Shown: piece by piece, positions 40,825 through 50,018 of the stretch
Numbering within the stretch: the stretch's first letter is position 1
How the letters are laid out: the number at the start of each line of letters is the position of its first letter
DNA from: Cryomorphaceae bacterium 1068
Lineage (GTDB): Bacteria > Bacteroidota > Bacteroidia > Flavobacteriales_D > Cryomorphaceae
Reading direction: 5' to 3'
Length of the DNA stretch: 64,000 bases
Assembly (NCBI GenBank): GCA_027214385.1
Contig: JAPVXR010000013.1
Coordinates: 1 to 64,000, forward strand
Program-made: the position numbers and the translations under genes
Notes under the pieces: model-generated
Database searches by the model: none
Told to the model about the DNA's origin: nothing
What the model saw: the letters and a program-made list of their open reading frames with translations, nothing else

Positions 40825-42027
40825 TTAACGGATCACCATAATCTTGGATGTAGCGATCAAATCTTCTTTGAAAAACTGCAGGAAATACATTCCTCCCGGT
40901 AGATCTTCCAAATTAATCTGTTTGCGGTTGACTGTTCGCACACTCTGTCCATAGCTATTTACCAAGCGTATTTCAGAAAATTCGGTGATGTCAGCATCAA
41001 TATTGATGAAGCTTTCTGCCGGATTGGGAAAAACACCTACAGACTCAGCCGCCTCGTCACGCACTGAGGTAACGATAGGTTCCAGCTCGAATCGCATCAT
41101 ATCACTTTCCAATTGCACGTTACTGAGACCACACATAAAGTAGACATAGTTGTCAATGATGAAGTTACCCGGCGCCCAGCGACTACTCCCGGGGTGCGAG
41201 GTCAATTCAGTCCACTCATCGGTTTCAGGCTCATATTCCCAAAACTCGCCTTGCGGCATAAATGAGTGATTATCCCCGTCACCACTTAGTACATATCCTT
41301 TTCCGTTGTAATCAAATTGAGTACCTGCTACACGAGCCTCACCGGGGAAGTCGTTCAGTTGTGTCCACTCATCCGTTGCAGGATCAAACTTGTAGAAGTC
41401 GTTCAAAATATTGACGTTGTTGTTCACATTATTTCCATGGCCAAAGCCAACGTAAGCGATACCATCAATACCGAAATAAAAAGGGTGGTGTCTCTCTGGT
41501 CCTGGCAAATCGTCTTTTTGCGTCCAAGTATCTGTAGGGATGTCATACTCCCACCAATCGTCTAAGTTGGTTGGGTTGTTTCCTAAACCGATGTAGATCT
41601 TATCATCCAATTGGATAAAGGCAGGGTGGTAGCGTGGTTGGCACGGACAGTCGGCCAATTGTGTCCATTCTTCTGTTTCAGTATCATACTCCCAAAGGTC
41701 ATCGAAAGCCACTCCAACAGCTCCGCCAAAGCCCACATATGCTTTGGTTCCTCGCGAGGTGGCGTATGAGAAGCTACGAGGAGCACCGGGAAAGTCAGGA
41801 AGAGTTTCCCAAGAATCAGTCGATGCTTCATACCGCATAAAGTCATCGGATGGCATACCATTCACAGCACCCGCGAGAAGATACCCGTATCCATCAACAG
41901 AAAAGGTAATGGGATGATGGCGAGCGTCCAAAGGACCTCCCGGCAATGAAGCCATTGGCTCCCATGTCTGTGCAAACATCAAGTTTGCAGATAAAAGAAG
42001 CGCGTAGAATAGTATAAGTTTTTTCAT
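40825..42027 (-). CDS. Kelch-repeat T9SS-secreted protein
   Basis: About 400 residues from the ATG at 42027. A signal peptide (LILFYALLLSANLMFAQ) precedes six Kelch-type blades with the repeated phrases WEYDTETEEWTQLADCPC, FDPATDEWTQLNDFPGEAR and EYEPETDEWTELTSHPGSSR, then a T9SS sorting domain (VGVFPNPAESFIN). A six-bladed propeller exposed on the surface is the expected fold, probably for binding. Related to galactose-oxidase-like Kelch proteins, without visible catalytic residues. Confidence 0.9.
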   Translation of the reverse strand: MKKLILFYALLLSANLMFAQTWEPMASLPGGPLDARHHPITFSVDGYGYLLAGAVNGMPSDDFMRYEASTDSWETLPDFPGAPRSFSYATSRGTKAYVGFGGAVGVAFDDLWEYDTETEEWTQLADCPCQPRYHPAFIQLDDKIYIGLGNNPTNLDDWWEYDIPTDTWTQKDDLPGPERHHPFYFGIDGIAYVGFGHGNNVNNNVNILNDFYKFDPATDEWTQLNDFPGEARVAGTQFDYNGKGYVLSGDGDNHSFMPQGEFWEYEPETDEWTELTSHPGSSRWAPGNFIIDNYVYFMCGLSNVQLESDMMRFELEPIVTSVRDEAAESVGVFPNPAESFINIDADITEFSEIRLVNSYGQSVRTVNRKQINLEDLPGGMYFLQFFKEDLIATSKIMVIR

Positions 42028-42238
42028 AAAATCATGTGTTTTGCTCAAAGCTATTATTCTTTTTCATACGGCATAAAACCAAAGAAAACCTAGATTGAAA
42101 CTCTAAGAGCCCCTTGATGTTCAATATTCCATTATAATTGGGACATAAAAATCCGGACTTCAAGTACAATTTGGAGCGTTTTAATCAGCTCGTTATTGGC
42201 TTACACCTCTCACATTGAAAAGGGGACAAGTGTTGTTC

Positions 42239-42682
42239 CTATTTATTGGCGGCGTATAAGTCAGGAGTTACTAAAATTTTAAACAGGAATTCACCATGTT
42301 TATCCTTGTAGTAATAACTCATTGTCGTTTCGTTATCCCTATTTATTTTCATATCGGGATTTGTCCTTACGTTGTTTATCAAAGTTGGTCTTAAGTATGT
42401 TTCCAATTGGCCGATGTCTGTAGTCGCCTTTTCCATGTTCACCAAAGTGTAGTTGTACTGAAATATATTTTCAGGCAGAGCTACGGCATTGTCAAGCCTG
42501 GTTTCTTGATCCACCATTATGGGGCAAGATTTATTGATCTCGCTTGCTGCTTGCATCATGACTTGATCATAAGAAGGTGGTTTGAAGAAAAACTGTTGAA
42601 CCAAAATAAATATTATTCCACCGGCTATGAGGCCTACGATAGTTTGAATATTGAGCTTTTTCTTTTCTGTTTGTCCCATCAT
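42239..42682 (-). CDS. Hypothetical membrane-anchored protein
   Basis: 147 residues with one N-terminal membrane helix (IQTIVGLIAGGIIFILVQQ) and an exposed mixed alpha/beta part beginning DQVMMQAASEINKSCPIMVD. This opening is shared by small Bacteroidota proteins of unknown role. It follows the serine hydrolase gene by 12 bp on the minus strand and is probably co-transcribed with it. Confidence 0.7.
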   Translation of the reverse strand: MMGQTEKKKLNIQTIVGLIAGGIIFILVQQFFFKPPSYDQVMMQAASEINKSCPIMVDQETRLDNAVALPENIFQYNYTLVNMEKATTDIGQLETYLRPTLINNVRTNPDMKINRDNETTMSYYYKDKHGEFLFKILVTPDLYAANK

Positions 42683-42693
42683 TTCTATTGTTT

Positions 42694-43950
42694 TTATTGA
42701 TCTAGCTCACTTGCGTATGCTACTATTTTATCCCAAATGGCGTAGTACTCCAACTCTGTTTTACGATCGCCAATATCCGTATTCATTACCATATATGTGC
42801 CTAGAGATTTTTCCTTGTTGAAGTAAAACCAGGTAGAAACGCCCGCATCGCCTCCCGAATGGCCTACGTAGCCCAATGCGCTATGGCCAATGAAAATGGC
42901 AGGATCATAATCACCGTCATACGGATGATTGGGGTCACGGCTGCCTTCTTCAAAGTGTTTTTCTTCGAGTTGAGCTTTGAAGTACGCCGCATAACTTTCC
43001 TTGCTTAGGATTGTGCCTTCTCCGCGGTAGCCTTTTATCAACTCAGTGGCGTATCTGGCCATATCGCTACTCGAAGTGATCAACATACCATCGGGATAGG
43101 TAATGGCGGTGTAAAAGGGCAGCAGGGTAGAATCGCTTCGGTAAAGTCGAGAGTGTTTGGATACGTCTACATCTTCCAACGACCAACCCGTTGAGTTCAT
43201 CTGCAATGGCTTGTAGATGTGTTCGGTCGTGAATTCGTCAAAGGCTTTGCCCGTGGCTTGTTCTATGATGAAAGCCGCCAAGGTGGCGCCAATGTTGGAG
43301 TAGTTGTACCGTTCTCCCGCTTTGAAGTCAATGTAATTGTCGGGCTGGTAATACGCTCCACCTTCTTCCAAATAGCTTTTGAGGTAGGTTTCCATCGGCA
43401 CGTTTTCCATTGAGGGATTGAGCACTTGTGCGTAATAATCGCTACTCGCCTTTTCAGAACCCCGGTATTCGGTCAGCACCCAAGCATGATCCATATACTG
43501 CTCCGTATCGTTAATGCCCGAGGTATGCGTAGCCAAATGCCGTATGGTGATTTTTCCCTCAGGGTGGAAAGGGTTGACCACCTGAAAAGGAAGGTAGTTT
43601 TCGATGGGATCATCCAATTTCAATTTGCCCATTTCCTTCGCCTTCATCAAAGCTAGTCCGATAGATGTCTTGGATACGGAAGCGATGTGCTGGATCGTGT
43701 TTTCCGTGTATTTCTCTTTGGTATCCATATTGGCATAGCCAAAACCGTGGGTATAAAGTGTTCCTTCTTCATTGGCGATGGCTACCGCGAAACCAATGAA
43801 GCCGTTAGCAGTACTCATCGAATCGAGCTCTGCGGTAAGTTGCCTGATGAGTACTTCTTTCTCATCAGACGTTTCGCTCTTGGGAGCTTCGTTCTCGCTG
43901 CAAGCGAATAAGGCCATGGCAAGGACGACAAGTAGTGCTTTTCTGTTCAT
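42694..43950 (-). CDS. Serine hydrolase lipoprotein (beta-lactamase fold)
   Basis: About 418 residues from the ATG at 43950. The lipobox is LFACS. Class C beta-lactamase/D-aminopeptidase features: SVSKT (SxxK nucleophile), YSNIG (YxN), and a late GHSGGDAG (HxG). Such proteins are esterases or peptidases on the cell surface or periplasm; true beta-lactamase activity is unproven. Its start overlaps the stop of the preceding gene (ATGA). Confidence 0.88.
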   Translation of the reverse strand: MNRKALLVVLAMALFACSENEAPKSETSDEKEVLIRQLTAELDSMSTANGFIGFAVAIANEEGTLYTHGFGYANMDTKEKYTENTIQHIASVSKTSIGLALMKAKEMGKLKLDDPIENYLPFQVVNPFHPEGKITIRHLATHTSGINDTEQYMDHAWVLTEYRGSEKASSDYYAQVLNPSMENVPMETYLKSYLEEGGAYYQPDNYIDFKAGERYNYSNIGATLAAFIIEQATGKAFDEFTTEHIYKPLQMNSTGWSLEDVDVSKHSRLYRSDSTLLPFYTAITYPDGMLITSSSDMARYATELIKGYRGEGTILSKESYAAYFKAQLEEKHFEEGSRDPNHPYDGDYDPAIFIGHSALGYVGHSGGDAGVSTWFYFNKEKSLGTYMVMNTDIGDRKTELEYYAIWDKIVAYASELDQ

Positions 43951-44417
43951 GCTTGATTTAAATATTGATTCCACTCTTCTTTGGTAAATCCATGATTTCC
44001 AAAGCTAATTCCTTTTCCAAAATCAGATTCACCCAAGTCGACCAAGGCAATGGAGAAATCCTCCTCAACTTCTATGATGAGCTCAAGTCCGAAGCAAGTC
44101 GTCAATTTTACCGTTCCGTCCTTACGGTCAAATAGTATCTCATTGATAAAATGATTGTCTTTGAATCGATTATTGCTGCTGGTCAGGGTCATTTTTTTAA
44201 ACCCACGTATTTCGATCTCAGAATTTCCTCCTTGATAGCGCGTAATCGTCCCAAAAAACCACTTCCTTCCGGTGACATTTTCGATCGTTCGTCTTTCCAA
44301 TTTAAGGGTAAGGGGATTCTTTGGAAGATTCTCGACGATGTTCTCGTATTCAACGCTTGCATCATAAATCAGACGATTCAAAATCTCAAGGTTATTTATG
44401 TTGAATGTATAGTGCAT
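43947..44417 (-). CDS. Hypothetical protein, intact paralogue of the 17245 pseudogene
   Basis: 156 residues, no signal peptide, beta-rich (HYTFNINNLEILNRLIYDASVEYE in parts, IEIRGFKKMTL, LELIIEVEEDF, FGNHGFTKEEW). I recognise no named family. The C-terminal half matches the frameshifted remnant at 17245-17545. It is translationally coupled to the serine hydrolase (ATGA). Confidence 0.75.
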   Translation of the reverse strand: MHYTFNINNLEILNRLIYDASVEYENIVENLPKNPLTLKLERRTIENVTGRKWFFGTITRYQGGNSEIEIRGFKKMTLTSSNNRFKDNHFINEILFDRKDGTVKLTTCFGLELIIEVEEDFSIALVDLGESDFGKGISFGNHGFTKEEWNQYLNQA

Positions 44418-44494
44418 TTAAATATCTCTCCGTTTCTTTGAGACTCTGAACCCTTAGTTCAGCTCATTGCGCTTATGATTTTATCGAATACAGG

Positions 44495-44521
44495 AAAACT
44501 GCTTCAGTGAAAAGCTGTTTT
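44495..44521 (-). terminator. Rho-independent terminator
   Basis: AAAACTGCTT and AAGCTGTTTT pair around CAGTGAA, about 50 bp past the thioredoxin-like gene. The stem resembles those in the dispersed repeat. Confidence 0.65.
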
Positions 44522-44569
44522 GAACAGAGTGATGTGGTCAGTTGAAGTTAAGAAGCCAGAGAAGAACGG

Positions 44570-45349
44570 CTAATCCAAATAAAATTTCTTTACCACTGAA
44601 CCATAATCCGTTCGGACTTCAAAGAAATAAATCCCGGCAGGCATTTGGTCTATGGCGATGGCCGGAGAGCTGACAGCATTGATGGATTGAACCACCTGTC
44701 CGGTAATGGACATTACCCGCACTGCTTGCACATCTTGATATTTGTCGATTTTAAGACTTCTCGATAAGGGATCAAAATAGATGGCCCCGAGATCCAAAGC
44801 TTCATTTACCGAAAGGGCCGCCTGACATTCCTGCACCTTTTCGTAGATCAACTCCTCGGATTCTGAAGTGAAGATTCTCTCCGTAATGCCATCGGGACAA
44901 ATTTTGAATACGATGGGGTAGCCCGTTATGTTGTAGTCTTCAAATACACCACGATCGGGGTCTTCCACGTCAAAAATCGGGAATGGAGTTCCATCCAACC
45001 AATTACCTTGCGTAACCCAAGGTGGCCCGTCGCCGATGAAAGCCGCGTGCGAGTTCCATTGATCGTGCTCCAAGGCCAACACCACTAATTCATCGGTTCC
45101 TTCAGGGCCGTAAGCGTTGTAAAGGTTTTTTAATCGGTGCGTTTGGTGGAAGTTCCAACAGGCGGGACAGTGCGCGGCAAAAATCTCAAGGATGACCGTC
45201 TTTCCGTCCTCCAAGTAAGAATAGAGGTTGTGCTCCGTTCCGTAATAGTCGGTCAAGGTAAAGTCGGGCGCAGTGCTTCCGTCGGGAAGCTGTCCGAACA
45301 GGCTCACCTGAATCAACATTGCAAACGCGATTAAAGATTTCTTTAACAT
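44570..45349 (-). CDS. Thioredoxin-like (TlpA/AhpC type) T9SS protein
   Basis: 259 residues with a signal peptide. Residues 25-165 form a thioredoxin-fold domain with the active site AAHCPACW (CPAC) and the opening APDFTLTDYYG typical of AhpC/TlpA proteins. The C-terminus is a T9SS sorting domain (FEVRTDYGSVVKKFYLD). It would be a surface or extracellular thiol oxidoreductase. Confidence 0.88.
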   Translation of the reverse strand: MLKKSLIAFAMLIQVSLFGQLPDGSTAPDFTLTDYYGTEHNLYSYLEDGKTVILEIFAAHCPACWNFHQTHRLKNLYNAYGPEGTDELVVLALEHDQWNSHAAFIGDGPPWVTQGNWLDGTPFPIFDVEDPDRGVFEDYNITGYPIVFKICPDGITERIFTSESEELIYEKVQECQAALSVNEALDLGAIYFDPLSRSLKIDKYQDVQAVRVMSITGQVVQSINAVSSPAIAIDQMPAGIYFFEVRTDYGSVVKKFYLD

Positions 45350-45450
45350 CTGCCAAAGGTACTGTGAATGATTGCTTCGTTACAATACTGGGAGTTTATA
45401 AATCAAGAGATATTGGTTTCCTTTCTTCTTGATGGAGAGCCTTTCAGCGT

Positions 45451-46572
45451 TTACCTCACACTCCTTACTTGCTCGAATTTGATACCCAACGTACGCTCGT
45501 AATTCTTCAGAGCCTTCACTTCATGGTGGTTCACAAAGCACATGGAAACCCCTTCTTTTCCTGCACGTGCAGTACGTCCGCTTCGGTGAGTGTAGTACTC
45601 ATCGCTTTCGGGTAGTTCGTAATGCGCTACGAAGGACAGATCGGAGATGTCGATGCCTCGAGCCGCGAGGTCTGTCGCTACGAGCACACGGAGCGATTCA
45701 TTCTTAAAAGCCCGCATCACCTTATCGCGTTCTTTCTGGAAAAGGTCGCCGTGGATGGCTTCCGTAGCAATGTTCTTTGCGATCAACTGTTGTGAAAGCT
45801 TCTTGGCCGTGGCTTTGGTTCGGCAAAAAATCACTCCTCGGTTTTCTTCCTCTGATTTCAAGAAGAGCTGAAGCGCGTAGAGTTTGTCTTCGTCATCACA
45901 GACTTGGTATTGGTGGGTGATGTTCTTGTTGACCACATCTTCTTGGCTCACCTCAATACGCTCAGCATCGGCTGAAAGGTGTTTTGAAATGATGAACTGA
46001 ATGCCATCGGGAATAGTGGCCGAAAACAGCCATTTGTTCTCAACCACAGGAAGAAAACTTAGAATTTCGTTTAGCTCGTCTTTGAAGCCCATACTGAGCA
46101 TTTCATCTGCTTCGTCGAGTACTACGGTTTTTACATAACTCAAGTCTACTGCGTGCTTTTTCACCAAATCAATCAATCGCCCCGGTGTGGCGACTACAAT
46201 TTGTGTAGGCCGCTTTAATGCGGTAATCTGTCTGTCGATATGCTCACCACCATAAACGGCTTCAGCAAAGATCTTGTCGGTATACTTCGTGAATTTGAAC
46301 AACTGCTTGGCCACTTGCTTAGCCAGCTCGCGTGTAGGGCAGAGGATGAGACCTTGTACCGCTTCCATTTTGGGGTTCATCTGCGCCAATAGCGGAAGTC
46401 CGTAGGCTGCAGTTTTTCCTGTGCCCGTTTGTGCTTGCGCTACCATATCGGTAGATCCCGCCATCAAAATAGGTATCACCTTCTCTTGAATAAATGTAGG
46501 CTCGATGATATTTAATTCGGCGAGGCCTTTAACGTAGTTGGAGCCAATGCCCAGTTCTTGGAATTTTTTCAA
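45451..46572 (-). CDS. DEAD-box RNA helicase
   Basis: 373 residues with all core motifs: Q motif (FIQEKVIPILMAG), motif I AQTGTGKT, Ia PTRELAKQ, Ib TPGRL, II DEAD, III SAT, then IV-VI with ATDLAARGID and HRSGRTAR. The C-terminal tail after motif VI is short, so no extra RNA-binding domain. A second, divergent DEAD-box gene lies at 48706-49842. Confidence 0.93.
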   Translation of the reverse strand: MKKFQELGIGSNYVKGLAELNIIEPTFIQEKVIPILMAGSTDMVAQAQTGTGKTAAYGLPLLAQMNPKMEAVQGLILCPTRELAKQVAKQLFKFTKYTDKIFAEAVYGGEHIDRQITALKRPTQIVVATPGRLIDLVKKHAVDLSYVKTVVLDEADEMLSMGFKDELNEILSFLPVVENKWLFSATIPDGIQFIISKHLSADAERIEVSQEDVVNKNITHQYQVCDDEDKLYALQLFLKSEEENRGVIFCRTKATAKKLSQQLIAKNIATEAIHGDLFQKERDKVMRAFKNESLRVLVATDLAARGIDISDLSFVAHYELPESDEYYTHRSGRTARAGKEGVSMCFVNHHEVKALKNYERTLGIKFEQVRSVR

Positions 46573-46690
46573 AACAGATGCGATTAATAATCGCGCGAAG
46601 GTACGGGAAAGTTAGTCGGAAAGGGTTGAATCGGATTTACCAAGCCGAAGATGGATGCAATCGAATTATGGGCTTAAGATTCTCCTCCCT

Positions 46691-46909
46691 TTATTTCTTC
46701 CTCAGCTTCAATTCATGCGAATATCCCCAAATCAAGTACGTACTAACAAGAATCCATATTACTAAATCAGACAAAGAAAATCTGCCATTTTTAATTGTAT
46801 TGGCAATGACGCCTATCACCACAACTAGACAAATTGCTTTGGTAATCGGCCGCTTTTCGAAGTAATCCGATGCTTTGCTTAAAAGTCCTTGTTTCATTTT
46901 CTCCGGCAT
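46691..46909 (-). CDS. Small membrane protein, unknown
   Basis: About 72 residues from the ATG at 46909. A basic N-terminus precedes two hydrophobic helices (AICLVVVIGVIANTI, DLVIWILVSTYLIWGY). It lies 8 bp after the DUF2200 stop on the same strand. I prefer this ATG over the in-frame one at 46966, which would overlap the DUF2200 gene by 50 bp. Confidence 0.55.
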   Translation of the reverse strand: MPEKMKQGLLSKASDYFEKRPITKAICLVVVIGVIANTIKNGRFSLSDLVIWILVSTYLIWGYSHELKLRKK

Positions 46910-46916
46910 GCTCAAT

Positions 46917-47282
46917 TCAACCTTTGCGCAAAATCTTCTCCATCTTCCTTCCCTTTGCCAATTCATCGACCAGCTTGTCGAGATACCTTGCTTTTCGGGT
47001 AATCGGATTTTCTAATTCTTCAATTCGGTAGCCACAAATCATTCCTTTGATTAATTCAGCGTTAGGGTTCATATTGGCGTTTCCATAGAAGGTCTCCATA
47101 TTCACTTTGGCATCCATTAATTCACGGAGTTTTTTTTCGTCATATCCCGTTAGCCATTCTATTGCTTCGAGAAGCTCTGCTTCGGTGCGTCCGTGTTTTT
47201 CTATTCTGCTTACGTAGTGGGGATACACTGATGCAAAGCTCATTTTTGCGATGCGTTCGTTGTGTTCGGCAGTTGCTTTCAT
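46917..47282 (-). CDS. DUF2200 family protein
   Basis: 121 residues. It matches DUF2200: IAKMSFASVYPHYVSRIEKHGR, ELLEAIEWLTGYDEKKL, ANMNPNAELIKGMICGYRIE (in parts) and PITRKARYLDKLVDELAKG. The family is widespread, cytoplasmic and of unknown function. The start overlaps the serine hydrolase stop by 4 bp (ATGA). Confidence 0.85.
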   Translation of the reverse strand: MKATAEHNERIAKMSFASVYPHYVSRIEKHGRTEAELLEAIEWLTGYDEKKLRELMDAKVNMETFYGNANMNPNAELIKGMICGYRIEELENPITRKARYLDKLVDELAKGRKMEKILRKG

Positions 47283-48310
47283 TGACTGATTATTTTGACG
47301 ATTCGGTTGTAAAAGATCTCCGATAGATTCCAGTTGTAGCCTTCAAAATACGTAGGTCCTGTGAATTGCACAACTACTGCATCAATGTCGTTGTGGTACT
47401 CTGCGATGCTCTGATAGCCAGGTATAAGCCCGGTGTGATTGTACACATAGATAGAGGAGTAGATCTCTTGCTCCCCTTCGTCAAACAATGATCCATCATT
47501 CAGTGCTCGCAAGAATATCCCTACATCTTCGGCGGTAGCCAACATACCTTGATTGTCGGTTTTTAGGTCAGGTGGATACCCCACATGGTAGCCGCTCATC
47601 ACATCGTCAATATTGACCTGACCAAGTGAAGCAAACGTGTTTTTGAGCTTTAGTCGGTCTAGGATTTCCATTTGAATATAGTCGAAGTGGGGATAGCCTA
47701 ATACTTCGTTGATGATTTCTGCAAGTAGCAAATAGTTGGTATTACTGTACTCATAGCCCGAGTCGGGTTCGAAATTTGCGGGTAAGTCAAGAACCAGTTC
47801 CAAGTTCTCCTGATTGCTCTCTTTCGGAGCCGACCAATAATTGTAGGTATCGGTAAAGTTGGGAATGCCACTTCGGTGTTGCACCATCATTTTTAAGGTA
47901 ATGGTTTCTGCATTTTCAATTCTGCCGATCAGTTTGGGCAAGTAATAAGCCAAACTACTGTCCAACGACAAGCGGCCATCGTATGCTAATTTGGCAACAG
48001 CCACGGAAATATAAAGCTTGCTGATGCTGGCTATCTTGAATAGAGCATGAGAATCGGCAGGGACTTTGTTTTTTTTATCCTTCCAACCGGCTGCGTAGAA
48101 TTCGGGTTCCTGACCTGCCTTGTCGATGTAAAGCACCATCCCGTCAAAACCATATTCGATTGCTGTATCCATTTGCTCCTGCACTGAGTCGGGAAGAGGA
48201 ATAATCCATGCTTTCACCAAAACCCACGGAACGAAGTAGAGTGAAATTGCCGTTCCGACGAGTAAGACAATTCTGAAAATAGTTTTGGATTTTTTCTTAG
48301 CCGTGGTCAT
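47279..48310 (-). CDS. Serine hydrolase, beta-lactamase fold
   Basis: 343 residues with one N-terminal membrane helix. SISKL (SxxK) near residue 93 and YSNTN (YxN) near residue 197 mark the catalytic centre; the third motif is less clear (NHTGLIPGY). It sits in a coupled set with DUF2200 and a small membrane protein. Its start overlaps the stop of the 74-residue gene upstream (48307). Confidence 0.85.
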   Translation of the reverse strand: MTTAKKKSKTIFRIVLLVGTAISLYFVPWVLVKAWIIPLPDSVQEQMDTAIEYGFDGMVLYIDKAGQEPEFYAAGWKDKKNKVPADSHALFKIASISKLYISVAVAKLAYDGRLSLDSSLAYYLPKLIGRIENAETITLKMMVQHRSGIPNFTDTYNYWSAPKESNQENLELVLDLPANFEPDSGYEYSNTNYLLLAEIINEVLGYPHFDYIQMEILDRLKLKNTFASLGQVNIDDVMSGYHVGYPPDLKTDNQGMLATAEDVGIFLRALNDGSLFDEGEQEIYSSIYVYNHTGLIPGYQSIAEYHNDIDAVVVQFTGPTYFEGYNWNLSEIFYNRIVKIISQ

Positions 48311-48531
48311 TCTTCTGGCAGATTACTTTTTTTTGGCTTATTCACCAATTTGTAGATGATAAACAGAGGGATCAATGTTACGAGTCCCACTGTATGTGCC
48401 AGTAGACTATAAATCACGACTCCCACCATAAACCCAATGATGAAGGCATTCGTGATCAGATTGGACTTTTCTCTTTTCGTCTTCTCCGACGAGTCATGGT
48501 TTGAGGGTCCTGAGGCGTCCTTTACTTGCAT
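48307..48531 (-). CDS. Small two-helix membrane protein, unknown
   Basis: 74 residues with two hydrophobic stretches (NAFIIGFMVGVVIYSLLA, VGLVTLIPLFIIYKLV) and charged ends. It overlaps the next gene start by 4 bp, so it is the head of the minus-strand set 46691-48531. No family recognised. Confidence 0.65.
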   Translation of the reverse strand: MQVKDASGPSNHDSSEKTKREKSNLITNAFIIGFMVGVVIYSLLAHTVGLVTLIPLFIIYKLVNKPKKSNLPEE

Positions 48532-48705
48532 TTTATGCTTTGCTTCTAATTTTTAAGTTAAGAGGAGTATCAATACTCTCCAATACCATTTAGAGCGTAC
48601 TATCAAATTGGTATTGTTCCTCAAAATTAATCGAAATGGGGAATCTCTCCATCGCATAGCTGCCTTTTTAAGACTTACCTTCGCCACGGAAATAAAAAAC
48701 CGTTT

Positions 48706-49842
48706 ATGTCTTTCAGAGAGTTGGGGCTTGCCCCGTTTTTGATCAAATCCATCGTTCAACAATCTTACACCAAACCCACTCAAATTCAAGAGAAGGCGAT
48801 ACCCGTTATTTTACAGGGCAAGGATGTACTTGGTATTGCACCTACGGGTTCTGGAAAGACAGCAGCCTATGCATTGCCTATTTTGCAAAAGCTGAAAGGC
48901 AAAACCACGACTAAAAACAGACACATCAATGTGTTGGTGTTGGTTCCTACACGCGAATTAGCGGGTCAGGTTGAAAATGTATTTCGATCTTTTTCGGATG
49001 ATTTACCTTTTCCATTTAAATCCTTGGCAGTCTTTGGTGGAGCTTCCATCAATCCGCAAATGATGGGGATGCAAAATGTCAATGTATTGGTGGCCACACC
49101 GGGTCGATTGTTGGAGCTGTCAGAATCAAATGCCATGCACTTTGACGACTTGAGCACACTCGTGTTGGATGAGGCAGACAAGATGCTCAATCTCGGATTT
49201 AAAAAGGAGATGGATCGCATTTTTGAGTTATTGCCCGCGAGGCGTCAAAACCTTTTGTTCTCTGCTACTTTAAGTCCCGAGGTGCAATCGGTGGAACGGG
49301 TATTATTGAAAAACCCCACCGTCATCAAGATCGAAGCTGAGAAAGAGACGGTAGACTTAATCAATCAAGTAGGCTATTTCGTGACACCCGAAAAGAAGGG
49401 GCCGCTACTGCGTCACTTGATTCTAAGCAATGATTGGAAACAAGTTCTGGTCTTTACTTCTTCTGTTTATCAAGCCGATTTGGTAGCTGATAAATTGCAG
49501 CGCAACGGAATAGATGCCCGGGCTACACATAGCAAGAAAAGCCAAGGAAGTAGGAGAGAAGCTCTGGCCAAATTCATCTCGGGAGATTTACGCGTATTGG
49601 TGGCTACGGATTTACTTTCCAGAGGAATTGACATCAACTTTTTGCCACATGTGGTGAATTACGAATTGCCGCGATCACCGAAAGACTTCGTTCACCGAAT
49701 TGGTAGAACGGGCCGCGCCGAGAATCCCGGTGATGCTATTACTTTCGTCACCGAAGAGGACAAACACCACTTCCGAGTCATCCAAAAGAGAATGAAACGC
49801 TGGGTCAATATGATCGATGCGGAGAGTTTGGATTTGAAGTGA
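48706..49842 (+). CDS. DEAD-box RNA helicase (RhlE-like)
   Basis: 378 residues with the full motif set: Q motif (TQIQEKAIPVILQG), I APTGSGKT, Ia PTRELAGQ, Ib TPGRLLEL, II DEAD, III SAT, ATDLLSRGID and HRIGRTGRA. It ends directly after the helicase core without a basic tail. It is transcribed divergently from the set ending at 48531; a stem with a T-run follows the stop. Confidence 0.93.
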   Translation: MSFRELGLAPFLIKSIVQQSYTKPTQIQEKAIPVILQGKDVLGIAPTGSGKTAAYALPILQKLKGKTTTKNRHINVLVLVPTRELAGQVENVFRSFSDDLPFPFKSLAVFGGASINPQMMGMQNVNVLVATPGRLLELSESNAMHFDDLSTLVLDEADKMLNLGFKKEMDRIFELLPARRQNLLFSATLSPEVQSVERVLLKNPTVIKIEAEKETVDLINQVGYFVTPEKKGPLLRHLILSNDWKQVLVFTSSVYQADLVADKLQRNGIDARATHSKKSQGSRREALAKFISGDLRVLVATDLLSRGIDINFLPHVVNYELPRSPKDFVHRIGRTGRAENPGDAITFVTEEDKHHFRVIQKRMKRWVNMIDAESLDLK

Positions 49843-49846
49843 TTCG

Positions 49847-49865
49847 TTCACTTCGAGTGAATTTT
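49847..49865 (+). terminator. Short terminator after the helicase
   Basis: TTCACT and AGTGAA pair around TCG, followed by TTTT. It starts 5 bp past the stop. Confidence 0.6.
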
Positions 49866-50018
49866 CACATTGCCTTAGCGATGGGGTAATTTGTATCGAG
49901 AATTCTTTTAACGCGATAAATTACTTCGAAATGGTTCTCGATGCATTTTCTGATTCCTACGTCATCACAAAATACTCGAACTGACAAACCTGAACGCTTT
50001 TTAAAAATCCTTTTAACC

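Noticed and set aside
42694-48310. Calling the two serine hydrolases antibiotic-resistance beta-lactamases
   Set aside because: They share only the fold and the SxxK/YxN motifs with class C enzymes; lengths and N-termini fit the broad esterase/peptidase group.
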